DNA of 64,000 nt, taken from Gautieria morchelliformis. Lineage: Eukaryota; Basidiomycota; Agaricomycetes; Gomphales; Gomphaceae. Positions within the stretch are counted from its first letter, which is position 1; each line of letters opens with the position of its first letter. The position numbers and the translations under genes were made by a program. Location of the stretch: the NCBI GenBank assembly GCA_015179125.1, contig WHVA01000166.1:62001-126000 (forward strand). Direction: 5' to 3'. The notes beneath the pieces were generated by a model. It saw nothing but the letters and a program-made list of their open reading frames with translations. It ran no database searches and was not told the origin of the DNA. Below are positions 42,182 through 54,363 of this stretch, in pieces.

Positions 42182-45100
42182 ATGTCGGAGTGTGAAAGTC
42201 AGGATCACAGGTTACAGCTCATCAGTCACCCCCCTTCATCTCTATCTTTCAGCTTGGAACTGCTTCGCAAAATGCGAGGCCAAGGCTTCAATGTCCAACG
42301 CATCAAGACAGGTTCAAGCCGAGGAGTGGTTCTAAATCGCCTAGGGAGACGCCGACGATCCCCCTCAGATGTGGGAGATGGTCGAGCTCGGATCATGCCT
42401 GGCTTAGAACATCTTTCCAATGCAAGAATTCCAGCCCACCGGGAATTTGAGGATCAGGTCCGCCGTGCGGAACTCCATGGTATGTACGCCATGTTCAAAT
42501 TTTTGTAAATAACCAAACTGTCTTAGCGCTACCTGAGCGATCCCGCCACGCCGCTGTCCAAGTTGCGTTAGCTACAGGCAGTACAGTCGGTATAGACGCT
42601 GCGACCATCGCTGATGCAGATGCATGGGAAGATGTTCCCATGAACATTCCGTTACCCAATCACGAAGTAATGGTTGATTTTAGTCACAATGGAGGTGAGA
42701 ACTTCCAATTCCTCGACATGGCACAAGACTCTGTTCGCCAGTAAGTAATTACAGCAATTATCAGATATTCAACACCTCATGTACAATTTCAGGGGGAAAA
42801 GCCAATCCTCTCGAAGCAGAGCGTCACGAACATACTGCGCTTGCCAGGCTTGGCAGGCGCAAATGCTGGCATTATATGGTGCCTACATGCAGTATAAGTA
42901 TACTGTTCATGCACCGGTACCTGAAGACAACACAGAATATGTATATATTCGTGTTTTGGGAATTGAAGGTAAGTCTTATAATAATAACGACATTATTTGC
43001 ATTGATTTTAGAAGGTGATGACCCTGCACGACGCTTACCCCAGGATGCAGGCCATGGTTATCTCAACCAAACTCTTATCTTACATGGTCTTTTGGGAACA
43101 TCACCCCTACACCCTGAGATTGCCATTTCAATTCCCACCCTTGAGCTTTATCGACGATGCCGGCTTCGGTGCCCACATTTCAGTGTCCAACAATGGGTCA
43201 GGGTGTTATGTGATCTAGCCAATGTAAGTCCACACATACACTCCATGGGCTCATTGGTGAACTAATATAGCTCAATTATACTTCGACACTTCGGGAGCAA
43301 TTTGCTGATGCATTTGACATGCATCTTGATATCATGTGTCGTGTCCATGATGCAATTAAGGTACAGCTGGGCCGGGATGGCCCTACATGGCGTCTCCTTC
43401 ACAGTTGTCCACCATGTCAATACAAGGTACATGATGCCATCAATGGTTGCTATTTTAATCTCCAGCTGAAAATTGCAGCTTGAAGGGGAAGTCACACTCA
43501 ACCCGTCAATCATGGGTGCCTTGGATGGCAATAATAGTCTCAAGCGATTTATCAGGTCAGATCGACAATCTGACACACTGACATTCAACAGTGACTATTT
43601 TATTGCACAAGAAACATTTGATCAATTTGCCCATGAGGTTAAACGGAAAGTCAGGAAGCCCAATAATGACTCAGTAAGTGTCATTTGTTCTCAGCCGATG
43701 TGTTTATTATCTAACAGCTCACCCAGGTTGAAGTTGAGATAGAGGGTGATCCCACTGATGGGGATTCAAGTGTGGAAACCTGTACTGATCGCTGGTGAGC
43801 AGCCATGGCTGATATGATGAAAGGCATGTACAATGCCTTTCATGAAACCGGCATCTTTATATCAGTATGTCGTCATGGCTTGATATGGACAATTGTGGAT
43901 ATGATAAGGAGTGGGGAACTGTGCGTGTGACATCCTTGTTAGTGTATTGGCTGAATAATCAGCAGGGCAAAATATCCATTGGCCACTATTGCAAGGCTAC
44001 TGTCGGTCTTGCCCCCAGGTCTGGGACTGGGCTATGATATTGCATGCTCATTCTCAAAGCCACTGGCATGGAGTTCACTTGGTGCAAGGCAACAGACCAC
44101 TGGGCTGCGCATGGTGGTACCTGCATTTCATGGGCATGCACATAATCGGTTGTGCCAGCTAAATTTCCACATTCTTATGTCTCAAGGCTTTGGCCTTGAG
44201 GACCTGGAAACATGCGAGAGGGTCTTTTCAGCATCAAATGCTGCTGCACGTCTTACCCGTCATGCAACTGCTTTCCATCGCACACAGTTCATTGACCTTT
44301 TTTTTGGTCAGTGGGATGCAGATAAATATGAGAACTTGGGTAAGTGAGGTGCCTGAAGTGGCATAAGCCCTATATTGATCGGTATTTTAGGTCGCTTTTT
44401 GCTTAACAACTACCAGCAGGCCTTGGAAATCCTTCATGACATGCCGGTTCGCCTTGAAAGTCTATTACCAGGACGGCACCTTTCGGATGCTCACTTCTCC
44501 AAATGGCTTGAAGAAGAGCGCACATATCTACTCTCGAAGAAACAAGAACCGGAGGAAAACATCATGGCGAGCCAGTATGTTGAATTGCTTAGGAGACATG
44601 ATGAAGCACGTATTCTTTGGGAGTCCTCTCAAAGGCTCACAGGGGAGGCCACTCGGACAAATGATAAGGCACGTCTACGCCAGGTCACCCATGATACCTG
44701 GGAAGGCATCATGTTCCTTCAGAGGGAACTCCAGCTGGTTGAGGAAAACTTAGACATAGGGGCACGTTGGACTCCTGAGCACCCTGACTATCAGCGTGCA
44801 GCTGAGTACTTGCACATCCAGAAATATCAGGTGGCACTTGACAAGCTGGAGGGTCTCGTGGTGCAGAGGCTACATGAACTAACTAAGGCAAATGTGTCAC
44901 AGACAGGTCAGTGCATTGACCTGACACTCCTCTCACTTATAACAATCAACATCAAAAGGGTATAAGTTACGCATGCACATCTCCAAGGCATTACAGACCC
45001 GCTCGAAGGCCATACAACGAGCTTTGAAAGCATACAACGATGCCGCCTTAGCCCTTGATCCGCCACGTCAGAAGCTGACCTGGTCCCAGATTGTTGAGTA

Positions 45101-46851
45101 CACCACACTGGCTGAATTTGAATTACTCCATTCCGGTGCCCGCCAGGACATCCGTAACCTCGATTGGGCAGAGGCAAGACATCGCGAGGCCACGATCTGC
45201 CATCTTAAAATGGTGCGTGCAAGAGAGGAGATTCAGCGATTGAATGTGGAGATTAGACGTCTGGCTACATGGATGTCAGATGATGAGGCCCACTTGGAGG
45301 TGGTGATTGCCAAGTGTCAACTCTCAGACCCACTCCTGGCCAAGGCCATCATGGACTTCATGTCAAGATTGGTTTTTAGGCGTTAATATCGTGTATTAGT
45401 GAACACAGCGAATGCCCGAACAACTTGTGCGAATAAGTATGCCGTTCGGCGAATAGGTGAACCGATGAATGTTCATGAAACAAGAGGGTTGCCTGAACGG
45501 GGCTCGCCCTACCTACAGTCGTAGCGAAATAGCTCGTGGCACTTGACGATGTAACATACAAGGTATCGCGGAAGGGTTGTCTAAGTTCCGATGGTCCCTT
45601 CGCTGGCGAAGGTGCTCCTTCAGAGCCCTTCGCCAACAGCACAGAAGATAATTCGAAGGCTAAGGCAACGAAGGTGAAGTATGGGAACTCACTAGTGGTG
45701 CCTAAGTCCTCAGCTGGTTGAAGATAGAAATCTTTCAAGGAGAGGCCCAAGACGATGATCACAGCGAGGTCAAGTTTGCACAAGATGGATGACATATGAT
45801 AATTGAACTGGGGATACATGTGAATGTAAACTACTTATATCGAATGCTCGTACGGTATCATCAAATAGGAAAGAGGCCGTCACGAGTCAGGGTTAGATAG
45901 GGGTGCACAGTCATGATACTAAGGAGATGGAATAAACATATAATAGAGTGAGGGAGGGGTGCGAATATGAAACGACGGAGAGTAAAGGTGGCGAAGGTAC
46001 TTATGTACGAAACCATGTCTTGGGGCCCGCATACATGTCGCCCTGCACGGACTCTTTGTTCACTGGGTCAATCCCACACGACCTTCTGAGGGAAAGCTCT
46101 GCGAACATACTTTGGCCATACGAAAACCCAAAGGGGTTGGATTTAAGATGATGATGGGGTTAGTGATGAATCATCACACCGGGTAAATGGTACCGATCGT
46201 ATTTGATGGCGTGCCTTTGTTGGTGAAATGTGCGAGCAGCGAATAGCGGTTCGGCGAAATGCGGCAAAGGGTGAACGGAGAGAACATAGAGGAGGCGTGG
46301 CCGAAGGGAGGGGCGAAGCCGGGCGAACACGGAGGAGGAGTAGCGAACGAGGGAATGGGGGTAACAAGGTGCAGGAAATACATAGGTCATGGCAATCCGA
46401 TTGTCAGAACACCATCGAAGAGGGCCGAGCAGAGGAGGTGGTAGGCCCAACAATGACTGCTAAGTTAGTCCGAAGACGTCGACCGCTTGTTGATGGCATA
46501 ACCATGGTCATTGTCGCGAACAGCGAGAATTGGTTGCTGAACATGACAATGGCGATCGGAACGAACACGGAGATGGGGTGACAAATGGTAAGACAGAGCA
46601 CCTGAATATGAGAAATAGACGCGTCATGACACTTCACAGCAGAGCAGAAACGTGTCAATATGGCCATCCGTTCTACGCTGGCGCATATATGTGCATTGCC
46701 AGGTTACTCTGGAACAGCTTTGGTTGGAGAGAGAGAGGAAGAGGACAAACAGGGTGGGATGGAAGAGATCGGTTCTGACCATGATGATGATGCCGAGAAC
46801 ATGATTGATGATGTCTTTGAAGGCGTCAAAAGGTTGACAATTGAGGATTAG
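42182..46851 (+). pseudogene. KDZ (Kyakuja-Dileera-Zisupton) transposase gene
   Basis: Introns of 43-52 nt at 42480-42526, 42741-42792 and 42969-43011, and more downstream, join exons in phase. Family text: the Cys pair YCACQ near the N-terminus, HSCPPCQY, ALDGNNSLKRF (catalytic Asp region), CTDRW, CRHGLIWTIVDMIRSGEL, LGYDIACSF, HGHAHNRLCQ, EDLETCERVFSASNAAARLTR, then a long helical region. KDZ transposases are expanded in agaricomycetes and use an RNase-H-type fold. Decay: TGA at 43796-43798 after CTDRW, where relatives have Arg or Lys, and a solo LTR (45361-46631) inside the helical region. The C-terminal end resumes at 46637 and stops at 46849-46851 (acidic, KRLTIED). Otherwise well preserved. 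Confidence 0.88.
45361..46631. repeat. Solo LTR of the TGTCAAGA family, copy B (in KDZ gene)
   Basis: 1271 bp, starting TGTCAAGATTGG and ending GCGTCATGACA, flanked by an exact duplication CTTCA (45356-45360 and 46632-46636). KDZ coding lies on both sides. It shares its full length with copy C and keeps the stem-loop GGCGAAGG..CCTTCGCC near 45608-45637. Confidence 0.9.
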
Positions 46852-48510
46852 AGTACAATGTTGGCACCTGTAATTTGCAGTTCATGCAATGTTTCATCTG
46901 ATATTTCACTTGGAGCCATCTCGACAGTCCAACACACTGAACTGTCTGTCCTCCAGGCCTCAGGACTTAGAAACCAGTGGCGGATGGCATGGGGGTCAGG
47001 TATATAGTGCTGCAGAGTGGATTATACTATTCTGCAAAGACCTGTGAGCACCATCAGATGCTATCTACGTTATGAAGTACTACTCTGTAGTACAGGAACC
47101 ACTGTATGAGGCCGTACGGCCATATGGCCATATGTACGCAGTTTCGGGTGACATAGTTATCATAAGTATGTAAGGTAACTATCTTTGAAACATTGCCTAA
47201 TCACATAAGTACCTGTACATCAAGTTCATTCTACCAAATAGGCCTAACCACATGCTTTACCATCTACTGTGCCCCTTCTGCCATTCCCTCCCACGCCGGA
47301 CCCCGCCGCCCACGCACCTGCTGCCGCACCCTGTCCGTGCTTGTGTCTGCGCTCCTCAGCCCAACCATGTTCCCGCTGCTCATTGAGTACAGCCCTGCAT
47401 GTGCTGGGTGGACATACTCCTTGTGGAGCTCCCCCACCAAGGGCAGGTGCGGCACAGAGGAGGCGGGTGTGGATGCATCGCGCAAGTGTGAAGCAAAAGG
47501 CAGCAGTGCGTACCATTAATTCATCGGTGGTAATAGTAGTTCAGATTCTTACGCACCTTGCCAATTCTCAGTGGCTGCACGCTTCCCAGCGAACTCATGC
47601 TGGACATCCGCTGCCTATCCCCTTCTGCAGCGAAGTTTGACTCCTCCCAGCTCACGCTTCCAGAGATCCTACTACTCGTGTTACCGGAATTGGTCTCAGC
47701 GAACCATGACAGCATTCTTGATATCCTCGCTGATATTCTTAACGGCCGTCCAGAGCCAGTAGTGGTACTCATGCGCATACTATACGACACGAATAAATCG
47801 TTGGTAATGCTCTCGTCCAATGGATTTGCACGTGAAAGGTCATCTCTGAGAGGGTGGGAAGCGTCGGTGCCGTGGCCTCACTTGAAGCATACCGAGCCTC
47901 TAGTTCGCAAGACGACGCTGGAAAGTCTTGGATCTCATTTCCCTGTGCTGCTCCATCTTCTGCTCAGCCTGATCCTTTTCAGCTTTGAGACGAATCATCA
48001 GGTGGGCGCGCTATGTCACTCACCATTGTTGTCACTTGTGACAGCCGTGTACGGCCGTATCCGTACCATAGTGGGTACCAGCAGCCCAACTGTACGGTAC
48101 GGATGAGGCCATGATGGTACGGTACAATGTTCAGCCGTACACGGATACGGTATGGTGCCGATCCACCCCAGGCGTGTGCCTACATCCGATTCTACATCTG
48201 CACCCCCACCCGTAGCGACGTATGTCTCACCCGTCCAGTGCATGCCTAGTTGAGTGCATTGTATCAACTGAAGATCCATACTGGACGAACAGCACCGTGT
48301 GCAGGTGGGGGTGAGTTGGACGCCGAACCTTGCCACTGGTCCGAAAACGCCCCAAGAGTGAGATGCTCTCACCAACTGTAACCACCCGCATCCTAATTGT
48401 CCTTAGCTTCTTGGATCTACATCGCATCCTACGAGCTGTGCCACTGACGCCACCTTGTGTTCGGGAGGGGAATCCGTAGGCAGTCCAAGGGAGCTAGCTA
48501 TAAGCGAGGG
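46852..48510. other. Stretch without a supported gene
   Basis: After the KDZ stop there is a CAGTGGCGGATGG motif (46974) of the kind found at hAT ends. Self-complementary GTACGG/CCGTAC motifs are clustered at 47100-47140 and 48045-48165, the latter as two facing copies of CCGTATCCGTACC-like text. The GC-rich open frames at 47240-47830 on both strands look like chance frames. The plus-strand frame 47558-48106 has a Leu-rich, protein-like stretch (LPEILLLVLPELVSANHD) but no recognised family. Confidence 0.35.
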
Positions 48511-49200
48511 TGTTACGTATCGAGATTTCCACTAAGTCGGAACTGGAAAGGACAGTGGCTTCAACTTATAGGTTGCGCCCCCAATGAACTATCGTCCTAA
48601 GTATTTCGGAACTGAGTCGGAAGTCGGAAAGTACTGGACCAAAGGTTTGGTCGGAACTTGTGTCGGAACTGAGGCGGAAGGCGGAAGGCGGAAGACTGAG
48701 AGAGACTGAGATCTTGCTAAACTCGCTGTGCTAAGAACAGGAGATGGAGCGAAGGAAATCAAGTATCGAAGGTGATTATCTGATTGGAGAATAACAGACA
48801 TACATGAGAGGGTTTTTATACAAAGCGCAGAGCAACAAGTAATGGTGTTGTACTAAGCAAATTCCGGAGGAAGCGGAAGTCGAGTACAATGTGTGGGAAC
48901 TAACTAATTGGGAACAATGGGACTACAAGGGGGTTCAGGGTAAGGTAGAACAATGGCAAAGAACAAGGGGTCGGGAAAACATATCTGACAACGAACTACA
49001 AGGGTGACCGGATATGTGGTTTTGATGGATGGTGAGGTGGGTCCGGTGGGTCCGAGTAATAGAGTCGAAAGAACAAGGGAAATGTACAAGGGGCGGAATG
49101 TCGGAAATGTCAGAGGGGCGGAATGTGTTGCGGAAATATCGGAGGGGCGGAAGGTGTGGCGGAACTGAGGGTCGGAAGCCGGAAATGATCGGTCGTAACA
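48511..49200 (-). repeat. Gypsy 3' LTR
   Basis: 690 bp, plus-strand ends TGTTACGTATC and GGTCGTAACA. The minus strand carries TATAAAAA (48820-48813) and, about 30 nt on, AATCAGATAAT (48785-48775), matching the other LTRs of the family. Confidence 0.93.
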
Positions 49201-49321
49201 GTATCTCCCTTCTAAGGTCGAGCCCCGCGAGACCACAGGTCGGATCACGTGACCTGTGAACAAACACGTCGGAGTTTGAAAGATAGGCTGAGGAACCAAC
49301 GCATCTTCTCTTCATTCCATC

Positions 49322-50548
49322 ATGAGTGCCCCAGTAGATTTCTCTAAAATGTCCAGCGCGGAGATGAAACAACACTTCGCTGATATGCTCGCGCAAAAGG
49401 AAATGGCCGAAAAACGCGAGGCTGAGGAAGCTGCGCGGAAAGAGAAAGAACGTCGGGAGAAGGAGCGGAAGGAGCAGGAGAGGAAAGAACGCGAACGCCG
49501 CGAGGAGGAGGAGCGCGTCCGTGAAGAGAAACGGAAACGGAAGGCGGCACGAAAGGCTGCTGCGGACAAGGCTGCTGCAGAGAAGGCGGCTGCGGAGGAA
49601 GCGGGAAGGGAACAGGTGAGTCGGAAATGTTCGGCGGAAATTTCTTGAATCAACTAAAGATTCTCCCAGAATGATGTTCGTGACGAGTCAGAGTCAGACT
49701 CGGAAAGTTCGGCGGAAGGTACACCGTCTCCGGAAGGAAAAGGGAAGCAAAAGGAGATTGCTACCCCTGTGAACCTTGTGGCGGAACGGAAACGTCGGGC
49801 GGACGCATTCCAGACGGCTCGAAAGGAAAAGTTGAGTTGGATGTTGGAACTGCGCGAACTGGGGCCGGAGAATCCCGCGACGAAGAAGCGGAAAATTCGG
49901 GACGGCGATGAGGAAAAAGCTCCCTGCGACCCATGCGAGTCTAAGGGGGCGGATTGCACGTGGTCGAGTAACCCACGGGAAACGTCGTGCGACCAGTGTC
50001 GTGACAAGAAAAGGCGTTGTGTAGTGGACGGGTGCGCTTCGAGGCTGGAGCGAAAGAAACAGAAGGTTGAGGAGTCGAATCCGAAGGCAGAACCGGGACC
50101 GAGTGGAGGGAAGGCTGAGGAAACGGTTCCGGTGACCGGAAAATCGGGACAGGCGGTTCTGAACCGATTTACCATGTCCTATCCCCTTCTCGATATTGCC
50201 GGGTCGCTGAGGGCCATGCGGGAACAACAACGTGAAATCCGGGACATCATGATCGAAATGGCCGAGGTTCAGCAGCATCAGGTTCTGTCAATTCAGAATC
50301 AGATGACTGTCATGTCTACCGTCCTGCAGCAATTGACGCGGGAAATGCGGTGGCGGAATGATCTGGTCCGGGACCGAATGGATGCGTGGCTGCGGGAGCA
50401 GGGAATTGGGGCGGAAGCTGGTCCGAGTGGGGGGGCGGAAACGAGGGAAAGGGTGGAAACGGAGTTGGTGAGTGTCGAGGTAGGGGAGGCGGAAAAAGAG
50501 CCAGGAGCGGAAAAAGAGGTCGAGGGGGAGACTATGACGGAGGAGTAG
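49322..50548 (+). CDS. Antisense Zn2Cys6-type protein carried by the gypsy element
   Basis: Two exons (49322-49615 and 49670-50548) with a 54-nt GTGAG...CCCAG intron and a CAACTAAAG branch-like site, giving 390 residues. It runs opposite to gag-pol in the interval between the chromodomain and the 3' LTR. Residues ~30-95 are a highly charged K/E/R coiled coil. Residues ~184-215 fit C-X2-C-X6-C-X10-C-X2-C-X6-C, the binuclear zinc-cluster spacing of fungal GAL4-type regulators, with the basic CDQCRDKKRRC half typical for DNA contact. A second helical region and an acidic tail follow. Such proteins are known as DNA-binding regulators, so a role in controlling the element or host genes is inference. 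Transcription probably starts within or just beyond the reversed LTR. Confidence 0.75.
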
Positions 50549-50678
50549 GGGTGTCAAAGGACTTGTAATATAATTTCTTGAAGTGTCAGAAATAAGCACA
50601 TCGGAATAATAGTCGGATTTTAATAATGACTTGAGAATTGTAAGAAGCAATGGGTGTCGGAAATGAGGTCGGAATTGA

Positions 50679-53600
50679 CTAGGGCGCGGAAATGGGGCCA
50701 GGCTTGTCAGGATATGACTTGAGGAAATCAGAGACGAGGTCAGAGGCGTGATCAAGTTCCGTGGCGGAAATCCAGGAAGTCTCTTCGTCGGTGTTTTCAT
50801 AGCCTGCCCACTTGACTAGGTACTGGAGTTGGCAGCGGTATCTTCTGTCGAGCTTGGAGTTGAGAATTTCCGAAAACTCATATTCTGGTTCTCCGTCGAT
50901 GACGACTGGCGGAGGTGGAGGTTGTTCTCGATTCGGAATTGTATTCAGAACTGCGGGCTCAAGCATGGAGACATGGAATACCGGATGTACTGCGCGCATA
51001 TTGTCAGGAAGTCTGAGGGTGAAAGAACGACTGCCGGCCTTAGCGATGATCTCGTAAGGACCGAGGTATTTCTCAGAGAGCTTCTTCGAGGGACGAGTGG
51101 TGCGGAAGTTTTCAGCTTTGACAAAGACTTTGTCGCCTATCTCGAATGCCGGTTGCGGAAGGCGTTTCCGATTGGCGGAAGTTTGGTATCTCTTCTGGGC
51201 AGCTGTAATTTCTCTCGGAGGTGCTGGTGAAGGTCGTCGAGTTCCACAACGAAATCTCGGGCTCTTGCAGAGGCGAGGTCGCGTTCGGAGTGGATGGCGA
51301 GATTCGGGTGGTAGCCCTTGTTGGCGTAAAAGGGTGAAATTCCGGTGGTAGCGGAAGGCGCGTTGTTGTAGGCAAATTCCACGAGCGGAAGAAGGTCGGA
51401 CCAATTGCTGTGTTGGTAGTTGCAATAGATGCGGAGATACTGCTCAAGGGTCTGATTAGTACGTTCCGTTTGTCCGTCTCCTTCGGGGTGATAACCGGAA
51501 GTGAAGTGGAGCTTCATGTCGAGAGCCTTTCCGAGGGTGCGGAAAAAGGATGACACGAATTCGGATCCACGGTCGGAAGTGACATGGGAAGGTATTCCGT
51601 GCTTGGAAAAGACGTGGAGCACAAAGCGCTGTGTGAGCTGGGCGGAAGTTATGGTGTCATAGGTCGGAATAAAGATGGACTGCTTTGTAAGGCGGTCAAC
51701 GATCACTAGAATGGTATCATAGCCGGATGACTTAGGAAGTTTCTCAATGAAATCCATGGATATCGAATTCCACGGTTGTTCCGGGATCGGAAGTTGCTTC
51801 AGGAGGGTTTGTGACGTTGAGGCTTGGCTCGCATACAGGTGGTGCATGACTTGCAGTAGTCTTGGACCATCGTGCGGAGGAGGGGCCAAGTATAGGTGCG
51901 TCGGATTATGTCGAGGGTTTTGTTCTGGCCTTGGTGTCCTGAGAGCGGATGATCGTGGCTTTGCTGAAGTACGCGAAGTCGTAGATCGTTGGTATCCGGA
52001 ACGTAAATCCGGGACTTGTACCGGAGAAATCCGTCGGAGTCGAGGGACCATCCAGGACTGGTGGGGTCATTGAGGTGGGCTGCGGAGGTGGGGTCGGAAC
52101 GGAGTGCGGAACGGATGTCGGAATGGAGAGACTCGGTGTCCATAATAATTGAGGCGCGGAGTAGCGGAAACTGCAATGCTGTGGCACGCAGGGACGATGC
52201 CAGTTGCTCAGTAGAGAATACTGGGCGGAAATTGTGCGGATTAACGCTGGCATAGTCGCTACTTCCCTCTTTTGGGTAGACGTCCCAACGTCTAGTGAGC
52301 GCGTCGGGTTTTGCTCCGAGCTTTCCGGGGCGGAAGCGGATCACCATGTTGAACTGTGAGAGGTATTCAGACCAGCGGACTTGACGGCGAGTCAAAATCT
52401 TAGTAGTAGCGAAATACTCAAGGTTCTTATGATCCGTTACAACGTTGATCGGATAAGTTGGACCTTCGAGGTAGTGTCTCCAAATTTTGAAGGCTTCGAA
52501 AATCGCAAGTAGTTCCTTATCGTGGACATCGTAGTTGAGTTCCGGGGCGGAAAAGGTGCGGGAATGAAAGGCATCGGATGAATTTCTCCGTCGTCGGGGG
52601 AAATGATGGAAAGAATGGCGGCTAGCGCGTAGTTGGAAGCGTTGGTTTTGAGTACAAGTTGGGCATCAGGAATCCAGAAACCGAGTATGGGAGCCGTGGT
52701 GAAGGCCGATTTGAGAGCTTCAAATGCGGAACGGCATTCCGGAGTGAAATTCCATGGGGCACCCTTCCTGGTGAGACGCGTAAGCGGAACAGTAATGTCG
52801 GAAAAATTATAATGAAACGCCGGTAAAAGTTGGCGAAGCCAAGGAAAGACTGAACATCCTTAACACGTCGGGGTTCCGGCTATTCTTGAATTGCCTTGAC
52901 CTTGTCCTCTGCCATGGTAAGACCTGTTGGAGAGAGGATGTAGCCGAGGTATTCGACCGTGTCGCGGTGCCATTCGCATTTCTCTGCTTTTGCGTAGAGA
53001 TGGTGTTTGCGTAGGCGGCGGAGTACTTCGCGGACATGTTCCCGATGTTTTTCCGGTGTGTCGGAATAGATGAGGATGTCGTCAATGTAGACTAGAACGC
53101 ATACGTCGAGGAGGTCGGAAAATACGTCGTTCATGAATCGCTGAAAAGCGGCGGGAGCATTGGTTAGACCAAAAGGCATGACAGTCCACTCAAAGCACCG
53201 TAGCGGGTGCGGAAGGTGGTTTTCCACTCGTCACCTTCCCGGATGCGGACAAGGTGATAAGCGTGCCGGAGGTCAATTTTGGTGTAGATCTTCGCCCTGC
53301 GGGGAGTGTCGAGTAAGTCGGAAATGCGCGGAAGCGGATATTTGTCCTTTTTAGTGAGGGCATTGAGTCCGCGGAAATCGACGCAGAGGCGGAGAGATCC
53401 ATCCTTCTTCTTGACGAAGAGGACCGGAGCGCCGTGCGGAGACAGCGAAGGGCGGATAAAGCCCATGTTGAGATGTTCATCGACGAACTCTCGGAGAGTT
53501 AGGAGTTCACTTTGCGAAAGAGAGTAGATGGTCCAAGGGGCGGAGATGCTCCTTCCAATCTATCTTCAGTCGTAGGGTCGATGTTCAGCAGGTTTGTCGG

Positions 53601-54350
53601 CTTTGGCCTTATTGAACAGTCCGGGAAGTCACGATATTCTTCCGGGAACTGAGCTCATGTCGACCGGGGCGGAAGTCGAGGCGGAACGAGCCTTGACTGA
53701 AACCGAATCGGAGAGGTGAAGCTGGAAAACGGTCGTATCTTTTGCCGTTGCAATACGCGGAAAGCGGTGGCGGAAACGAGCGCAATTCGAGGAGCTTCGA
53801 GGGGCGGAGGTGCTAAAGCGGGACCGGAGTGCGGAACTGAATCCACGAGCGGAGTTGCAGAAGAGGCCTGAGCCATCTTTGCGGACGACGTCGGAATAGA
53901 CGGAAGTTGATCCGGGGTACGGAACTGTATTTGACCCAATGCCCAGTTAATCGACGGATTATATCGGGTGAGCCAATTGTGTCCTAGTACAACGGAACAG
54001 CTAGCATCTAGCGGAGTAACGTAAAACGTAACTTCATGGTTGTCCCCAGTAGCGAACGGATAGACAGATCCACAACTTGGGAAATTCCCGTGTTGGAAGA
54101 CCCGTCGAAAAGGCGGAGCGGAATAGTCGGAATATTGCGGGTCGGAAGTTTATGTTTCAAAACAAAGTCGGAATCGAGGAAACAATGAGTCGAACCGGAG
54201 TCGACTAGTGCTGTAAACGGGGGTGCGGAAATGGTGTCGGAAGTGAGCGGAACAGAGAGAGAGTCGGAGGACGAAAGAGCGGATGCGTTGAGTTTAACCT
54301 CGTTTGTCGCACGAATGGGGTCAACACAGCCCTCAGCTCGTGCGGAGGCC
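50679..54350 (-). CDS. Gypsy pol region: protease, RT, RNase H, integrase, chromodomain (fossil)
   Basis: On the minus strand from about 54230: a protease-like block with DSGS, then RT ([53 protein letters not shown]) at 53470-52880, RNase H (about 52700-52250), integrase zinc site and core ([10 protein letters not shown]..., [34 protein letters not shown]) at 52000-51400, and a chromodomain ([17 protein letters not shown]) near 50830-50750. This is the chromovirus gene order. The region is broken into several frames; I do not list the breaks. Confidence 0.92.
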
Positions 54351-54363
54351 GGAGGACTGCTGA

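Noticed and set aside
47240-47830. Genes in the GC-rich stretch after the KDZ element
   Set aside because: Several overlapping frames on both strands with no family text, no consistent introns and no clear start.
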